Part shown: one piece after another, positions 35,439 through 45,091 of the stretch
Layout: the number at the start of each line of letters is the position of its first letter
Position numbering within the stretch: position 1 is the first letter of the stretch
Assembly (NCBI RefSeq): GCF_015277775.1
Contig: NZ_CP063849.1
Location: 5,161,501 to 5,225,500 of the forward strand
Length of the DNA stretch: 64,000 bases
From: Paludibaculum fermentans
GTDB lineage: Bacteria; Acidobacteriota; Terriglobia; Bryobacterales; Bryobacteraceae
Direction: 5' to 3'
The notes under the pieces: generated by a model
The model's input: the letters and a program-made list of their open reading frames with translations, nothing else
Told to the model about the DNA's origin: nothing
The model's database searches: none
Program-made: the position numbers and the translations under genes

Positions 35439-36338
35439 TCAGTCCTTCCCCTGCACCAGTGCGCCCTCCCGCCTCTGATAAATCGCCGTTCCGATCGACC
35501 TCAGGGGCACATCTAGAGCTGACAGTGATTCCGAATGGCTCGCGAAAAAATACCCGCCCGGATTCAGGTTGCGGCAGATCCTGTTCACCACCTCCTCCTG
35601 AGTCTTCAGGTCGAAGTAGATCAGAACATTCCGGAAGAACACGACATCGAACATGTCTTTGATCCGGTAATCCGCCTCCATGAAGTTCAGCTGGTGAAAG
35701 CTGACCTTCTTGCGCAGGCCAGGGATGATTCTCACCCGCTCCTCCGCCCGGTTGCGGCTCTTCAGCAGATACTTCCCGCGCATCTCCTTCGGGACGGGCT
35801 CAATGAGAGATTCCGCGTAAATCCCGCTTTGGGCATGCCGGAGAACCTTCGTGGAGATATCGGTACCGAGCACTGCGAAGTCGAAACCGGTGTTGACGCT
35901 GGCGTACTCTGCCAGCACCATCGCAATCGTGTAGGGCTCCTCGCCGGAAGAGCATCCCGCCGACCAGACCTTCAGCCGCGAGTCAATCCGGCTGCTGCTT
36001 CGCATCAGGGTGGGGATCGCGATATTCCGCAGAAATTCGAAGTGCCCGGCTTCTCGAAAGAAGTCCGTCTTATTCGTCGTCATGGCGTTGATCAGGTGCT
36101 CCCGCTCACTGCCGTGGGAAGCGGCGAAGAAGTACTCCTCATACTCATTGAGCGAGCGCATCTTGAGCTCTCGCACCCGGCGCATCAAACGGCTCTGCAC
36201 CAACGGCATCTTCGATTCCGGCATCTTGATGCCAAGCTGGCAGGTGATGTAATTTGCAAACCGCGCAAATCCCTCCCGGGAGAGTTCGATCAGGCCATCC
36301 GGGACGTCTCCATTCACTCCAATATCAGCCCGCCTCAT
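35439..36338 (-). CDS. cheR: Chemotaxis protein methyltransferase CheR
   Basis: A 299-residue protein starting at the ATG at 36338, which has AAGGA close upstream. It has the CheR N-terminal helical domain ([34 protein letters not shown]) and a SAM-dependent methyltransferase domain ([32 protein letters not shown]). It methylates chemoreceptor glutamates and, with CheB, sets adaptation. No C-terminal TPR is present. The MCP encoded in this operon lacks a visible NWETF-type tether at its C-terminus. Confidence 0.96.
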   Translation of the reverse strand: MRRADIGVNGDVPDGLIELSREGFARFANYITCQLGIKMPESKMPLVQSRLMRRVRELKMRSLNEYEEYFFAASHGSEREHLINAMTTNKTDFFREAGHFEFLRNIAIPTLMRSSSRIDSRLKVWSAGCSSGEEPYTIAMVLAEYASVNTGFDFAVLGTDISTKVLRHAQSGIYAESLIEPVPKEMRGKYLLKSRNRAEERVRIIPGLRKKVSFHQLNFMEADYRIKDMFDVVFFRNVLIYFDLKTQEEVVNRICRNLNPGGYFFASHSESLSALDVPLRSIGTAIYQRREGALVQGKD

Positions 36339-36474
36339 GCCATCCTTCCCCTTTCCAGCCGCTGCGCTGCCGCGCCGGACAGGCGCCAACGCCTCGCACC
36401 ACCCGAATCCAGCTCATTCGCCAGATTCGCAACTGACGCCGAAATCGTGAGCCTCACCCGGAACGGCCGGCACC

Positions 36475-36858
36475 TCAACTCGACTGCCCTTGAGGGCTGC
36501 CCTGTATCGCCGCGCCGACCGCCGCCAATAGCTGCTCCTTCGAAAAGGGCTTTCTCAGCGTCTGGCAAGCCCCCATGAGCCGGGCAACCTTCAACATGTC
36601 TCGCGCACCGCCCATCCCGCTCATCGCCACGATGGGAACCTCCGGCCATTTGGCCCGCCGCGCGCGGATCACCTCCAGTCCGTCGCCGTCCGGCATGTAG
36701 ATGTCCGTAACGATTAGATCTACGGTCTCCGACTGGAGCGTCAGTGCGGCGTCCGTCCACCTTGAGAACACACCCACCTCGAGTCCCGCGGATTCGAGCA
36801 TGTCCCGAACCGACTCGAGAACCGACAGGGAGTCGTCAATTATCATGATTTTCGGCAT
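36475..36858 (-). CDS. Single-domain response regulator
   Basis: A 127-residue receiver domain from the ATG at 36858. It has the acidic pair in MIIDDS (Asp8-Asp9), phospho-acceptor Asp52 in VTDIYMPDGDG, the switch Ser80 in VAMSGMGG and Lys103 in LRKPF. It is separate from the CheY-like protein at the operon end, so the CheA kinase has at least three receivers here including CheB. One of them could act as a phosphate sink. The gap of 136 bases to cheR is the largest in this part of the operon. Confidence 0.9.
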   Translation of the reverse strand: MPKIMIIDDSLSVLESVRDMLESAGLEVGVFSRWTDAALTLQSETVDLIVTDIYMPDGDGLEVIRARRAKWPEVPIVAMSGMGGARDMLKVARLMGACQTLRKPFSKEQLLAAVGAAIQGSPQGQSS

Positions 36859-36888
36859 TGTTATTTCCATCCCGCGGTCGGTCACGGC

Positions 36889-37404
36889 TCAACTCGGGGC
36901 GCCCTCCAGGCTCATCGGGCGGTCTTCCCACGACGGCTCCGGATCACCCGGCGAAGTGAGTTGCTCGCAGGAGAAAACGGCATTGACGTCCAATATGATG
37001 ATGAAGTCTTCACCACGCTTCCCCATGCCCCGGATGAACTCGCTCCGCCACTGCATCGCAATTCTGGGCGCCGGAACTGTGTTGCTGCCATCCAGTTCGA
37101 TGACTTCGTGGACACTGTCCGCGATCCCCCCCAGCACGGCAGGCTGCCCGGCCAGTTCCAGCTCCATCACAATGATCCTGGTGTGCACGGTGTCGGCTTG
37201 CGGGGGCAGTCCGAATCGCAACCGCATATCCACCACGGGAGTCGCTTGCCCGCGGACATTGACGACTCCGCGCATATAGGCCGGAGCCGTAGGCACCTTG
37301 GTAACCTGGCAAACCTCCAGCACCTCACGCACTTGGGCTACATCGATCGCAAACAGCTCGTTCCCGAGCTTGAAGGTCATGTATTGACAGCTCTCGGCCT
37401 GCAT
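36889..37404 (-). CDS. cheW: Chemotaxis coupling protein CheW
   Basis: A 171-residue SH3-like coupling protein with the family pattern YMTFKLGNELFAIDVAQVRE, VPTAPAYMRGVVNVRGQATP and DFIIILDVNAVFS. It links CheA to receptors in the signalling array. It follows the MCP gene by 20 bases and precedes the response regulator by 30. A C-terminal extension of about 25 residues rich in Pro, Ser and Glu goes beyond the usual CheW end. Confidence 0.96.
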   Translation of the reverse strand: MQAESCQYMTFKLGNELFAIDVAQVREVLEVCQVTKVPTAPAYMRGVVNVRGQATPVVDMRLRFGLPPQADTVHTRIIVMELELAGQPAVLGGIADSVHEVIELDGSNTVPAPRIAMQWRSEFIRGMGKRGEDFIIILDVNAVFSCEQLTSPGDPEPSWEDRPMSLEGAPS

Positions 37405-37424
37405 GGCTTCCTTCCTGATTGCGG

Positions 37425-39251
37425 CTACTCTTGATACCGGGAGAACTCGCCATCCCGTGCGTCCGCGTTGCCGGCATTGTCGTCGAGGTCGATACTCGCT
37501 CCACTTCCCAGCACCTGATGCATCTGCGCCAATCCGGCCGTAGTCGGCCTGGCCGCCGCCGGCCTGCTGCCGGATATCGCGGTGCGCTGTCCGCGGCCCT
37601 GGTGCCTGTGCGAGGTCCTGAAGAGTTGCTCGTCCCCAGTCTTGAAAAACCCAATGCTGGCCTGCAGCACTTCCGATTGACTTGACAGCTCTTCGGCCGT
37701 GGATGCCATCTCTTCCGAAGCCGCTGCATTCTGCTGGATCACCTGATCCAGTTGCTGCATGGCCTTGTTCACCTGATTGGCCCCCACGCTCTGCTCCAGG
37801 CTCGCCGCCGCGATCTCTCGAACCAACTCCGCCGTCTTCTGGATGTCCGGAACCAGCCGGCTTAACAGTTGCCCCGCCCCTTCAGCCACCCGTACCCCCT
37901 CCACGGTCAACCGGCTGATCTCGGCCGCGGCTGTCTGGCTGCGCTCGGCCAGCTTGCGGACCTCCGAGGCCACCACGGCAAATCCCTTGCCGTGCTCACC
38001 CGCCCTCGCCGCCTCCACCGCCGCGTTCAATGCCAGCAGATCCGTCTTGCGGGCGATCTCTTCGATAATGTTGATCTTCTCCGCAATCTGCTTCATCGCT
38101 CCGGCAGTCTGCACAACGGCATCCCCGCTCGCCCGCGCATCCTCAGAAGCCTTCGAAGCGATCTTGTCCGTTTGCCGGGCATTGTCGGCGTTCTGCTGCA
38201 CGCTGGAAGCCATCTCCTCCATCGACGAGGTACTCTCCTCCGCGGCCGCCGCCTGCTCCGTGGCGCCTTGTGCCAGTTGCTGGGCAGTCGAACTCATCTC
38301 CTCGCTGCCGGTTGCGACATTGCCCGCCGCGGTCGCCACGTTCGACACGGTTTTTCGCAGGTTCGTCAGCATTCGGACGAGCGCGTGCCCCAACTTGTCC
38401 CGCTCTGAGCGGGCATTGGCATGCACCGTCAGATCACCTTCCGAGATACTGGCCGCCACTTGAGCTGCTGCGTTCAGGTTGTCCACCATTCCGTTCAGGG
38501 CCATCAGCATCTGCCCGAATTCGTCGGTCGACCTCACCTCCGCTTTGTTCGACAGGTCACCTTCGGACACCTGGTTCACCAGCTTGACCGCCGCAGCCAG
38601 GGGCTTTGTGAGACTGCCCGCCACCAGGATCGAGATCAGCAGGGCCATCGATAATGCAATGACCAACCCCACAATGATTCCCATGCGGGCACGGCTCACG
38701 GCACCTTCCACACCCTGTGAGGCGCGATCCGCACGCGCCTTGTTGTAATTCACGAGGTTCGTACTTGCCTCCAGGTAACGCAGAAACAGAGGTCTCTGCC
38801 GGATCGCCAACTCCAGCGCCTGCTTCACCGCTTCCGGGGTCCTCTGTTTGCTCATTGCGAAAATCCGGTCCGCTGCACCGTTGTAATCGGCCCGCGCCGC
38901 CTTCAGGCGGTCAAACAGCTCTCGATCCTTGTCATCCGACAGTGATTTCTCATAGGTCGCGTACATCGTCGTGATTCGTGTGCGCAGATCGTGCACTTCC
39001 GTATCCAGGCGCTCCATCTCCTCCCGGCTGCTGCTGATGATGTGCTGCAGCTCAAGACTGTAGGCGGCCTGCGTGTTCGCTTGAATCTGTCCGATGACAT
39101 AGACTCCGGGCAAGGCCGCCTGCGTCACAAGCGCGGAGTCCTGGTTAATCCGCTCCACCTGGCTGTATGCGAACACTCCGAGCACGAGGGCAATCGCGAT
39201 GACGATTCCGAATCCTGCTGAGATTCGCGTCCCGATCTTCCAGTTATTCAT
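37425..39251 (-). CDS. Methyl-accepting chemotaxis protein with 4HB-type sensor and two HAMP-like modules
   Basis: A 608-residue receptor. Membrane helices lie at about 10-28 and 190-212, flanking a four-helix-bundle ligand domain of about 160 residues. A HAMP domain follows at about 213-263 and a second HAMP-like unit at about 263-303 ([12 protein letters not shown] repeats [11 protein letters not shown]). The signalling hairpin tip is at about 397-420 ([20 protein letters not shown]). A flexible tail of about 55 residues ends the chain, without an NWETF-type peptide. It feeds CheA through CheW. Ligand unknown. Confidence 0.95.
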   Translation of the reverse strand: MNNWKIGTRISAGFGIVIAIALVLGVFAYSQVERINQDSALVTQAALPGVYVIGQIQANTQAAYSLELQHIISSSREEMERLDTEVHDLRTRITTMYATYEKSLSDDKDRELFDRLKAARADYNGAADRIFAMSKQRTPEAVKQALELAIRQRPLFLRYLEASTNLVNYNKARADRASQGVEGAVSRARMGIIVGLVIALSMALLISILVAGSLTKPLAAAVKLVNQVSEGDLSNKAEVRSTDEFGQMLMALNGMVDNLNAAAQVAASISEGDLTVHANARSERDKLGHALVRMLTNLRKTVSNVATAAGNVATGSEEMSSTAQQLAQGATEQAAAAEESTSSMEEMASSVQQNADNARQTDKIASKASEDARASGDAVVQTAGAMKQIAEKINIIEEIARKTDLLALNAAVEAARAGEHGKGFAVVASEVRKLAERSQTAAAEISRLTVEGVRVAEGAGQLLSRLVPDIQKTAELVREIAAASLEQSVGANQVNKAMQQLDQVIQQNAAASEEMASTAEELSSQSEVLQASIGFFKTGDEQLFRTSHRHQGRGQRTAISGSRPAAARPTTAGLAQMHQVLGSGASIDLDDNAGNADARDGEFSRYQE

Positions 39252-39370
39252 TTCCTTCTCCGTTTCTCTTACTCACCCCGTGACAGGTCTTCTTCCACTG
39301 CCGCGGATTCGCTCACACGCACGTCCGCCGCCGCTCTCGCTGGTTGGACGCCATCTCGTGGTCTCTCAAG

Positions 39371-41440
39371 TCATGTGGCCGGCGCGTAGTCCGTGGTCTG
39401 CTCGCTCGCCATATCCGGCAACCTCGCGCCAGCCTGGAGGCAGCCTCTGGACCCTGTGCCGGTACCTGCCGCGGGGTTCGCCTGCGCCATCCTCACAATC
39501 GCGGGAATGTTGAGAATCAACGCCACACGGCCATCGCCCATAATCGTCGCGCCGGACACCACTTCGATGTCCCGGTAATATCCGCCCAGCGACTGGATGA
39601 CCGTCTGATGGGTGCCAAGCACAAAGTCGACGACCATCCCCACCCGTTGCTCTTCATGCTGGACAATCACGACCTTCTCGATCGGCAGCGCCGCGCCGTC
39701 CATCCTGAACATGCGCCTCAGGTCGATATAGGGAACCAGCTCTCCGCGCACTGCAATCAGGTTTCGCCCGTTGCTGCGGCATCGTTGCGAACGCAATAGC
39801 TCGACATTCTCATTCACCACCGCCATCGGAACAATGAACTGATCGTTGCCGATCTGGATCAGCAGCCCCTCGATAATCGCCAGCGTGAGGGGCAGGGTGA
39901 TGCTGATTCGTGTGCCCTTGCCACGTTCGCTGGTGATCGCCAGACTGCCGCGCAACGTGTCGATTTGCCGCTTCACCGCGTCCATGCCAACACCGCGCCC
40001 GGATACGCTTGTCACCTTGCTGGCCGTCGAGAACCCGGGCAGCAGGATCAGCCCCTGTAGCTCCCTTTCGCTGAGACTGGCATCCGCCGCAATCAACTGC
40101 TTCTCCACCGCCTTCGCCCTCACCGCGTCAAGATCGATACCCCTTCCGTCGTCCTCCACGCAAACCACGACGTTTGAACCAATGTGGGTGGCGGACAAGT
40201 GCACCTTTACACGCCTCGGTTTGCCTCTCGCCTCCCGCTCATCAGGAAGTTCCGCTCCATGGTCCAGGCAGTTGCGCAGGCAGTGCACCAGGGGCTCTCC
40301 CAATTGATCGAGGATGCTCTTGTCCAGTTCGGTCTCAGCCCCCTCCGTCAGGAGGTCTGCTTCCTTCCCCAACTCATTCGAGAGGTCATGAACAAGCCGG
40401 CGGAACCCTCCGAATAAAGTGCCGATAGGCAGCATCCGGATGCCCAGCACGTTATCGCGCAACTCCGCCACCAATCGCTCCAGTTCCTGCACGGGATTCG
40501 CCAGCTCCGGCAGCCTGTGCTGCGAAACACTTTGAGCCAGGCGCGACTGATTCATCACCAGCTCGCCCACAAGGTTTACCAACCGGTCCAACCTGCTCGA
40601 TGGAACGCGAACAGTCGACTCTTTCGCCACGCTCTTCTTCGAGGATGTAGAATTGTTGGTCCGTGTGGCCGCAATGGCGCCTGGAACCTGGACCTCCGGT
40701 GCGCGAACGGTGCCCTTGACCACTCCCCCAGCGGGTTTCACTTCCAGGAGACACTCATCTTCCACAAAGATGAACACGTCCCGCACCGCGTTTTCGTCGC
40801 AGTTGGCAGTGAGCCGAATGCTCCACCATAAGTAACATTGGTCCGGCTGGATCCCATCCAGCTCCGGAACCAGATCGGTATGCGCCACCACCTCACACGA
40901 CCCGAGGCGCCTGAGATCCTTGAGCAGCGCAAGGGGATTGCCGCCTCTCGCAAACAAGCCCGCGTTGGGCCGGAACTCAATCAGCCAGGCACCCCCTGAT
41001 TCCCCACCACCAGCCGCACTGTCGCTCCTGGCAGCTGCGACAGCCGCTATTCCAGGCTCTCCGGCAGCGGCAAGATTCCGTGCCTCCTCAATCAGCCTCT
41101 CGCTGGATCCTTCCCGCACGTCGTCCCCGCCGAGTTCCGCGTCAAGCAGCAGCCGAATCTGATCCTTGGCCTTCAGAATCAGGGCCGCCAGTACGCCCGA
41201 CACCGGAACCACTCCATCCCTCACCTGGGCGAGCAGGCTCTCGATGTGATGGGTAAACCCGGCCACCGCGTCCAACCCGCACATCGCACCCGACCCTTTG
41301 ATCGTGTGGAAGGCTCGAAACAGGAGGTGGACTGTCTCTTCCGGCGCCTCTCCGGCCGCCATCGAAAGCGCCGCCGTTTCGATTTCCGCCAGCAGCTCCT
41401 CTGCTTCGTGCAGGAAAGTATCGACTGGGTTAGGTGCCAT
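39371..41440 (-). CDS. cheA: Chemotaxis histidine kinase CheA
   Basis: A 689-residue kinase starting at the ATG at 41440 with GGAG six bases upstream. The P1 HPt domain has His45 in FRAFHTIKGSG. A middle region (WLIEFRPNAGLF; LGSCEVVAHTDLVP) is of the type that binds response regulators. Dimerisation, kinase and CheW-like parts follow: N box LVHCLRNCLDHGAE, G1 CVEDDGRGID, G2 SGRGVGMDAVK, and P5 with LIAVRGELVPYIDL. It phosphorylates the local receivers. Its start overlaps the end of the STAS gene by 11 bases. Confidence 0.97.
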   Translation of the reverse strand: MAPNPVDTFLHEAEELLAEIETAALSMAAGEAPEETVHLLFRAFHTIKGSGAMCGLDAVAGFTHHIESLLAQVRDGVVPVSGVLAALILKAKDQIRLLLDAELGGDDVREGSSERLIEEARNLAAAGEPGIAAVAAARSDSAAGGGESGGAWLIEFRPNAGLFARGGNPLALLKDLRRLGSCEVVAHTDLVPELDGIQPDQCYLWWSIRLTANCDENAVRDVFIFVEDECLLEVKPAGGVVKGTVRAPEVQVPGAIAATRTNNSTSSKKSVAKESTVRVPSSRLDRLVNLVGELVMNQSRLAQSVSQHRLPELANPVQELERLVAELRDNVLGIRMLPIGTLFGGFRRLVHDLSNELGKEADLLTEGAETELDKSILDQLGEPLVHCLRNCLDHGAELPDEREARGKPRRVKVHLSATHIGSNVVVCVEDDGRGIDLDAVRAKAVEKQLIAADASLSERELQGLILLPGFSTASKVTSVSGRGVGMDAVKRQIDTLRGSLAITSERGKGTRISITLPLTLAIIEGLLIQIGNDQFIVPMAVVNENVELLRSQRCRSNGRNLIAVRGELVPYIDLRRMFRMDGAALPIEKVVIVQHEEQRVGMVVDFVLGTHQTVIQSLGGYYRDIEVVSGATIMGDGRVALILNIPAIVRMAQANPAAGTGTGSRGCLQAGARLPDMASEQTTDYAPAT

Positions 41441-41825
41441 AGCCGTCTCCAGACTTCCTCTCGCCGGAATCGGGTTTGCCGCTTTCGAGCCCAACCTGCC
41501 CAGTGGGCGGATCACTCCCCGGGTTTACTTCGGTCATGCCCGTCTCATAGAGCGAAAGGCCGAGCCCCTCGCTGCACGCCTTGACGGCCGGCGAGGGCGA
41601 GGCCAGGTTCAGACGGCCGCCCAGCCGATTCGCGGTCTTCACGGCGGAACAGAGCAGCTGAAGCGAGGCCGGGTCGCAGTGAGACACCTCGGACAGATCC
41701 AGTTCGGAAATCGAATGCGCCCCGACAATCCCGCAAAGCGCATCGTGCAGCGCATCTCCGTCGGTGATCTCGATCGTTCCGCTGATCTTCCATTGCCAGC
41801 CTGACGCGGCCTGGTGCAGCTCCAC
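41430..41825 (-). CDS. STAS-domain protein, first gene of the chemosensory operon
   Basis: A 131-residue protein from a GTG at 41825 with AGGGAG six bases before it. Residues 1-95 form a STAS (anti-sigma-antagonist) domain: WQWKISGTIEITDG, then ELDLSEVSHCDPASLQLL. In SpoIIAA the phosphorylated serine lies in DSSGL; here the string is DPASL, so that position is alanine and the site may not be phosphorylated. The tail is disordered. It is coupled to cheA by overlap. A partner could be the SpoIIE-type phosphatase encoded divergently. Confidence 0.87.
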   Translation of the reverse strand: MELHQAASGWQWKISGTIEITDGDALHDALCGIVGAHSISELDLSEVSHCDPASLQLLCSAVKTANRLGGRLNLASPSPAVKACSEGLGLSLYETGMTEVNPGSDPPTGQVGLESGKPDSGERKSGDGYGT

Positions 41826-42188
41826 TTCGTACTCCCTTCAACCGCTCCATCTTTCGGGCAGAGTTCCGCCTGTCCGCCATGCATTCCATCTGCTGGAACG
41901 GCGGGCGCCCCAATCGAGAGTGCCGCCTGGCTGCGCATTGCCCGGCCAGGCTCGAAGTCGCACCCTCGCCGGATCATATCGGCGGGGCACGGAAGAGTTT
42001 GCGATTTTTGCTGGGGGTCGTTGCGGTTCATGCCGCTAGGCACCGGCCTACTCTTGGGGGTGCACCGGCCTATCCCGGCGGCTTTCTTCTTCCTCCTCCC
42101 GTGCAGGGGTGGAGCTGCCTTCCGCACGGCGCCGAAACCGTGAGGGCCCTATCCAATCAGCCTTCACCTTGCGCGATAATCTAGCTCA
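41826..42188. other. 363-base divergent regulatory region
   Basis: This holds no convincing gene. It separates the chemosensory operon from the FHA-GAF-SpoIIE phosphatase and must contain promoters for both. A GATAAT lies at 42168-42173, about 15 bases before the phosphatase ATG, without a clear -35 partner. ACCGGCCTA occurs twice, near 42040 and 42065. Confidence 0.45.
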
Positions 42189-43808
42189 ATGCCTGAACTG
42201 GCAATTACCGCGCCCGACGGCAGCGTCCGCAGCTTGACGCTGGATCAGGGCCATCTCTCGTTGGGACGCTCCGGGGACAACAATCTGCCGTTCCCCGAGG
42301 ACGACTCGCTCTCGCGCCACCACCTGCTTTTCGAATCCTCACCTGGCAACTGGTTTGTCACCGATCTGGGCAGCAAGAACGGCACCTTCGTCAACGGCGC
42401 ACGGATCCCTAACCGCCGACCTCTGTCACCCGGAGACGTCATCTCCGCTGGCCGCGTACGCATCCAGTTCCGCTCCGCCGGACCGCCGCCGGCGCCCGCT
42501 CCCCCCATCTTCGATGAAGACAGCTCGCCATTCCGCTTGACCGCCTCCACCAATCTCGCCAGCGTCCTCTCCGCCCACGTCGCCGGCGCCGCCCGTTCCG
42601 ACCGTACGATCTCCATCCTGTTGCACGCCGGCCGGGAACTCGCCGCTCGCCGCCCGCTGGCGGAACTGTTCCCGCTGATTCTCGATCTGGCGATTGAGGC
42701 CTCCGGCGCCGAACGCGGCATCGTTCTCACCCTCGACAACGCCACTCTCGTCGCGCGCGCCTCCCGCGGCGAAGGCTTCCGCATCAGCAGCGCCATTCGC
42801 GACCGCGTCATCGACCAGCGGGCGTCACTCCTCGTGCGCGATACCAGCCTCGAGGAATCGCTGCGCGACCGCCGCAGTATCGTCACGCAAAGCGTCCGCT
42901 CCTTCATGGCTGTGCCCCTTCAGACCGAAGACCGCGTCTTTGGGCTCATCTACGTGGACGCCAGCGAATTTGTCCACTCCTTCTCTCCCGGTGACCTGGA
43001 CCTGCTCACCGTCATCTCCAATGTCGCGGCCATCCGCATCGAACACGAGCGGCTCGTCGACATCGAACGGCAGGATCGCCTGCGCGAAGCCGAGCTCGAA
43101 CAGGCCGCGCACATCCAGCAGGGACTCCTCCCCGGCGCTCCGCCCGACCTCCCCGGCATCGACATGGCCGGCTTCAACGCCGCCTGCCGCACCGTCGGCG
43201 GCGACTACTTCGACTACCTTCTGACCCCGGACAACCGCCTGGCCATCGCCATTGGCGACGTCGCAGGCAAGGGGATGCCGGCCGCCCTTCTCATGGCGAG
43301 CTTGCAGGCCCGCGTCACCTCGCTGGTGGAGTCCGCGGTTTCCACCGCCAGCCTCGTGCGCAGCCTCAACCGCGGTCTCTCTTCCTACTGCCCCCGCAAC
43401 CGCTTCATCACCTTCTTCCTCGCGATTCTCGATCCAGCCACAGGCGAGTTGCTCTACACCAACGCAGGGCACAATCCGACCATCCTGATGCGGAGCGCGG
43501 GGCAGGTGGAACTGCTGGAAGATGGTGGCCCTGTGCTCGCCATCCTGCCGTCGTTCCCCTACTCGGAGCACCGGACGCAGCTCCACCCCGGCGATCTGTT
43601 GTTCTTGTACAGCGATGGGCTCACTGAAGCCGAAAACACCGACGGCCAGGAATTCGGAGAGAGCCAGCTGATGTCGGTCCTCTCCGCAAACCCCACGGCA
43701 TCCGCGGAAGCGCTGATTACTGCCGTCCGCGGCGCGGTCCAGGAATGGACCGGCGGCCGGGCGCTGGCGGACGACCTCACCATGCTGGCGGTCCGCCTGG
43801 CCCGTTAA
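42189..43808 (+). CDS. FHA-GAF-SpoIIE (PP2C-type) serine phosphatase
   Basis: A 539-residue protein. An FHA domain at about 20-95 shows the phosphothreonine-binding residues GRS (26-28), SRHH (42-45) and GSKNGTFVNG (61-70). A GAF domain follows at about 140-295 (ERGIVLTLDNATLVARAS; FMAVPLQTEDRVFGLIYVDA). The C-terminal SpoIIE/RsbU phosphatase has TVGGDYFDY, IGDVAGKGMPAAL and ADDLTMLAVR with the metal-binding aspartates. RsbU-like enzymes dephosphorylate STAS-domain antagonists. The only STAS gene in the window is divergent to it, 363 bases away. Confidence 0.93.
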   Translation: MPELAITAPDGSVRSLTLDQGHLSLGRSGDNNLPFPEDDSLSRHHLLFESSPGNWFVTDLGSKNGTFVNGARIPNRRPLSPGDVISAGRVRIQFRSAGPPPAPAPPIFDEDSSPFRLTASTNLASVLSAHVAGAARSDRTISILLHAGRELAARRPLAELFPLILDLAIEASGAERGIVLTLDNATLVARASRGEGFRISSAIRDRVIDQRASLLVRDTSLEESLRDRRSIVTQSVRSFMAVPLQTEDRVFGLIYVDASEFVHSFSPGDLDLLTVISNVAAIRIEHERLVDIERQDRLREAELEQAAHIQQGLLPGAPPDLPGIDMAGFNAACRTVGGDYFDYLLTPDNRLAIAIGDVAGKGMPAALLMASLQARVTSLVESAVSTASLVRSLNRGLSSYCPRNRFITFFLAILDPATGELLYTNAGHNPTILMRSAGQVELLEDGGPVLAILPSFPYSEHRTQLHPGDLLFLYSDGLTEAENTDGQEFGESQLMSVLSANPTASAEALITAVRGAVQEWTGGRALADDLTMLAVRLAR

Positions 43809-43826
43809 CTCGACAAATCCCGTCAG

Positions 43827-45041
43827 TTACTCCTGCGGCTTACCGTGCTTGAAGATTCGCGACAATCCCTTCAGAGCGCGATCCACTTCCTTCTCGGTAA
43901 TGATGTAGGGCGGCAGCATTCTCACCACGTTGTCGTGCGTGACATTGAACAGCAACCCTAACTCCATGCCCTGCTTCACAAAGTGACGGCATGGAAAATC
44001 GATCTCGACACCGATCATCAGCCCGAATCCGCGCACGTCCTTCACAATGGAGTGCTTCTGCTGCAAGACGCGCAACCCGTCCAGGAAATACGCACCCACC
44101 CGCCGCATCTGCGGCAGCAGCTCTTCCAGGATCTCGTAGAACTCCAGCGCCACCCGGCACGCCAGCGCCCCGCCCCCGAACGTCGTCCCATGCATGCCCG
44201 GCGCAATCGACGCCGCGGCCTTCTCATTGCACAGGATCGCGCCCAGCGGCAGACCGCATGCGATGGGCTTGGCCATGGTCACGATGTCAGGCAGAATCGC
44301 CGGTTCGTGCAACTGGTAGGCGAAATGGGTGCCCGGACGGCCGATCCCGCATTGGATCTCATCGAACACCAGCAGCGCATTATGCTGCTCCGTCAGGGCT
44401 CTCGCCTTGCGCAGCAGTTCCGCCGGCATGGGATAGATGCCGCCCTCTCCCTGAATCGTCTCCAGGAAAACCGCCGCCGTCTTGTCCGTAATCGCCGCTT
44501 CCAACCCGGCTTCGTCGCACATATTGACGAACTTCACACCGGGCATTAACGGTTCGAAGTCCTTGCGGTACTTCGGCTGGCCCGTGATCGACAACGCGCC
44601 GATCGTCCGTCCGTGGAAGCTGTTCTCCAGGGCCACGATCTCGGTCTTCTCCGGATCGATCCGGCGCCCATGGGAATGCGCCATCTTGATGGCGCCTTCA
44701 ATCGCTTCAGTACCCGAATTACAGAAGAACGTTCTCTGTAACCCGCTGGTCTCACACAACTTCTTTGCGAGTGGGCCCTGGTATTCGTGGTAGTACAGAT
44801 TCGAGCTGTGAATCAGTTGCCCTGCTTGCTCTTTCATCACTCGCAAGATGCGCGGATGGGCATACCCTAACGAATTCACACCAATGCCGGAAATCAGGTC
44901 CAGGTAGCGCTTGCCTTCCAAGTCGGTCAGCCAGCAACCCCTTCCTCTCTTCAGCACCAGCGGATAGCGCCCGTAATTCTGCAAGAGATACGCGCGCTCC
45001 AGTTCCATCACCGCCTGCGTCGGCGAAGCCACGTTGTCCAT
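43827..45041 (-). CDS. argD: Acetylornithine aminotransferase family, class III
   Basis: A 404-residue PLP enzyme with the class-III pattern: YLDLISGIGVNSLGYAHPR, FFCNSGTEAIEGAIKMA (phosphate-binding SGTEA), LLVFDEIQCGIGRPG (Asp of the cofactor site) and MAKPIACGLPLGA with the Schiff-base lysine. The best match is ArgD, which makes N-acetylornithine for arginine synthesis, though related omega-transaminases cannot be excluded. No other arg genes are nearby. It is the last of three same-strand genes, 50 bases after the membrane glycosyltransferase-like gene. Confidence 0.87.
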   Translation of the reverse strand: MDNVASPTQAVMELERAYLLQNYGRYPLVLKRGRGCWLTDLEGKRYLDLISGIGVNSLGYAHPRILRVMKEQAGQLIHSSNLYYHEYQGPLAKKLCETSGLQRTFFCNSGTEAIEGAIKMAHSHGRRIDPEKTEIVALENSFHGRTIGALSITGQPKYRKDFEPLMPGVKFVNMCDEAGLEAAITDKTAAVFLETIQGEGGIYPMPAELLRKARALTEQHNALLVFDEIQCGIGRPGTHFAYQLHEPAILPDIVTMAKPIACGLPLGAILCNEKAAASIAPGMHGTTFGGGALACRVALEFYEILEELLPQMRRVGAYFLDGLRVLQQKHSIVKDVRGFGLMIGVEIDFPCRHFVKQGMELGLLFNVTHDNVVRMLPPYIITEKEVDRALKGLSRIFKHGKPQE

Positions 45042-45091
45042 TTATCTATGGTAGCGTCCTCTGCCCGGTTGGTCAGCGCAGCCCGCACCGG

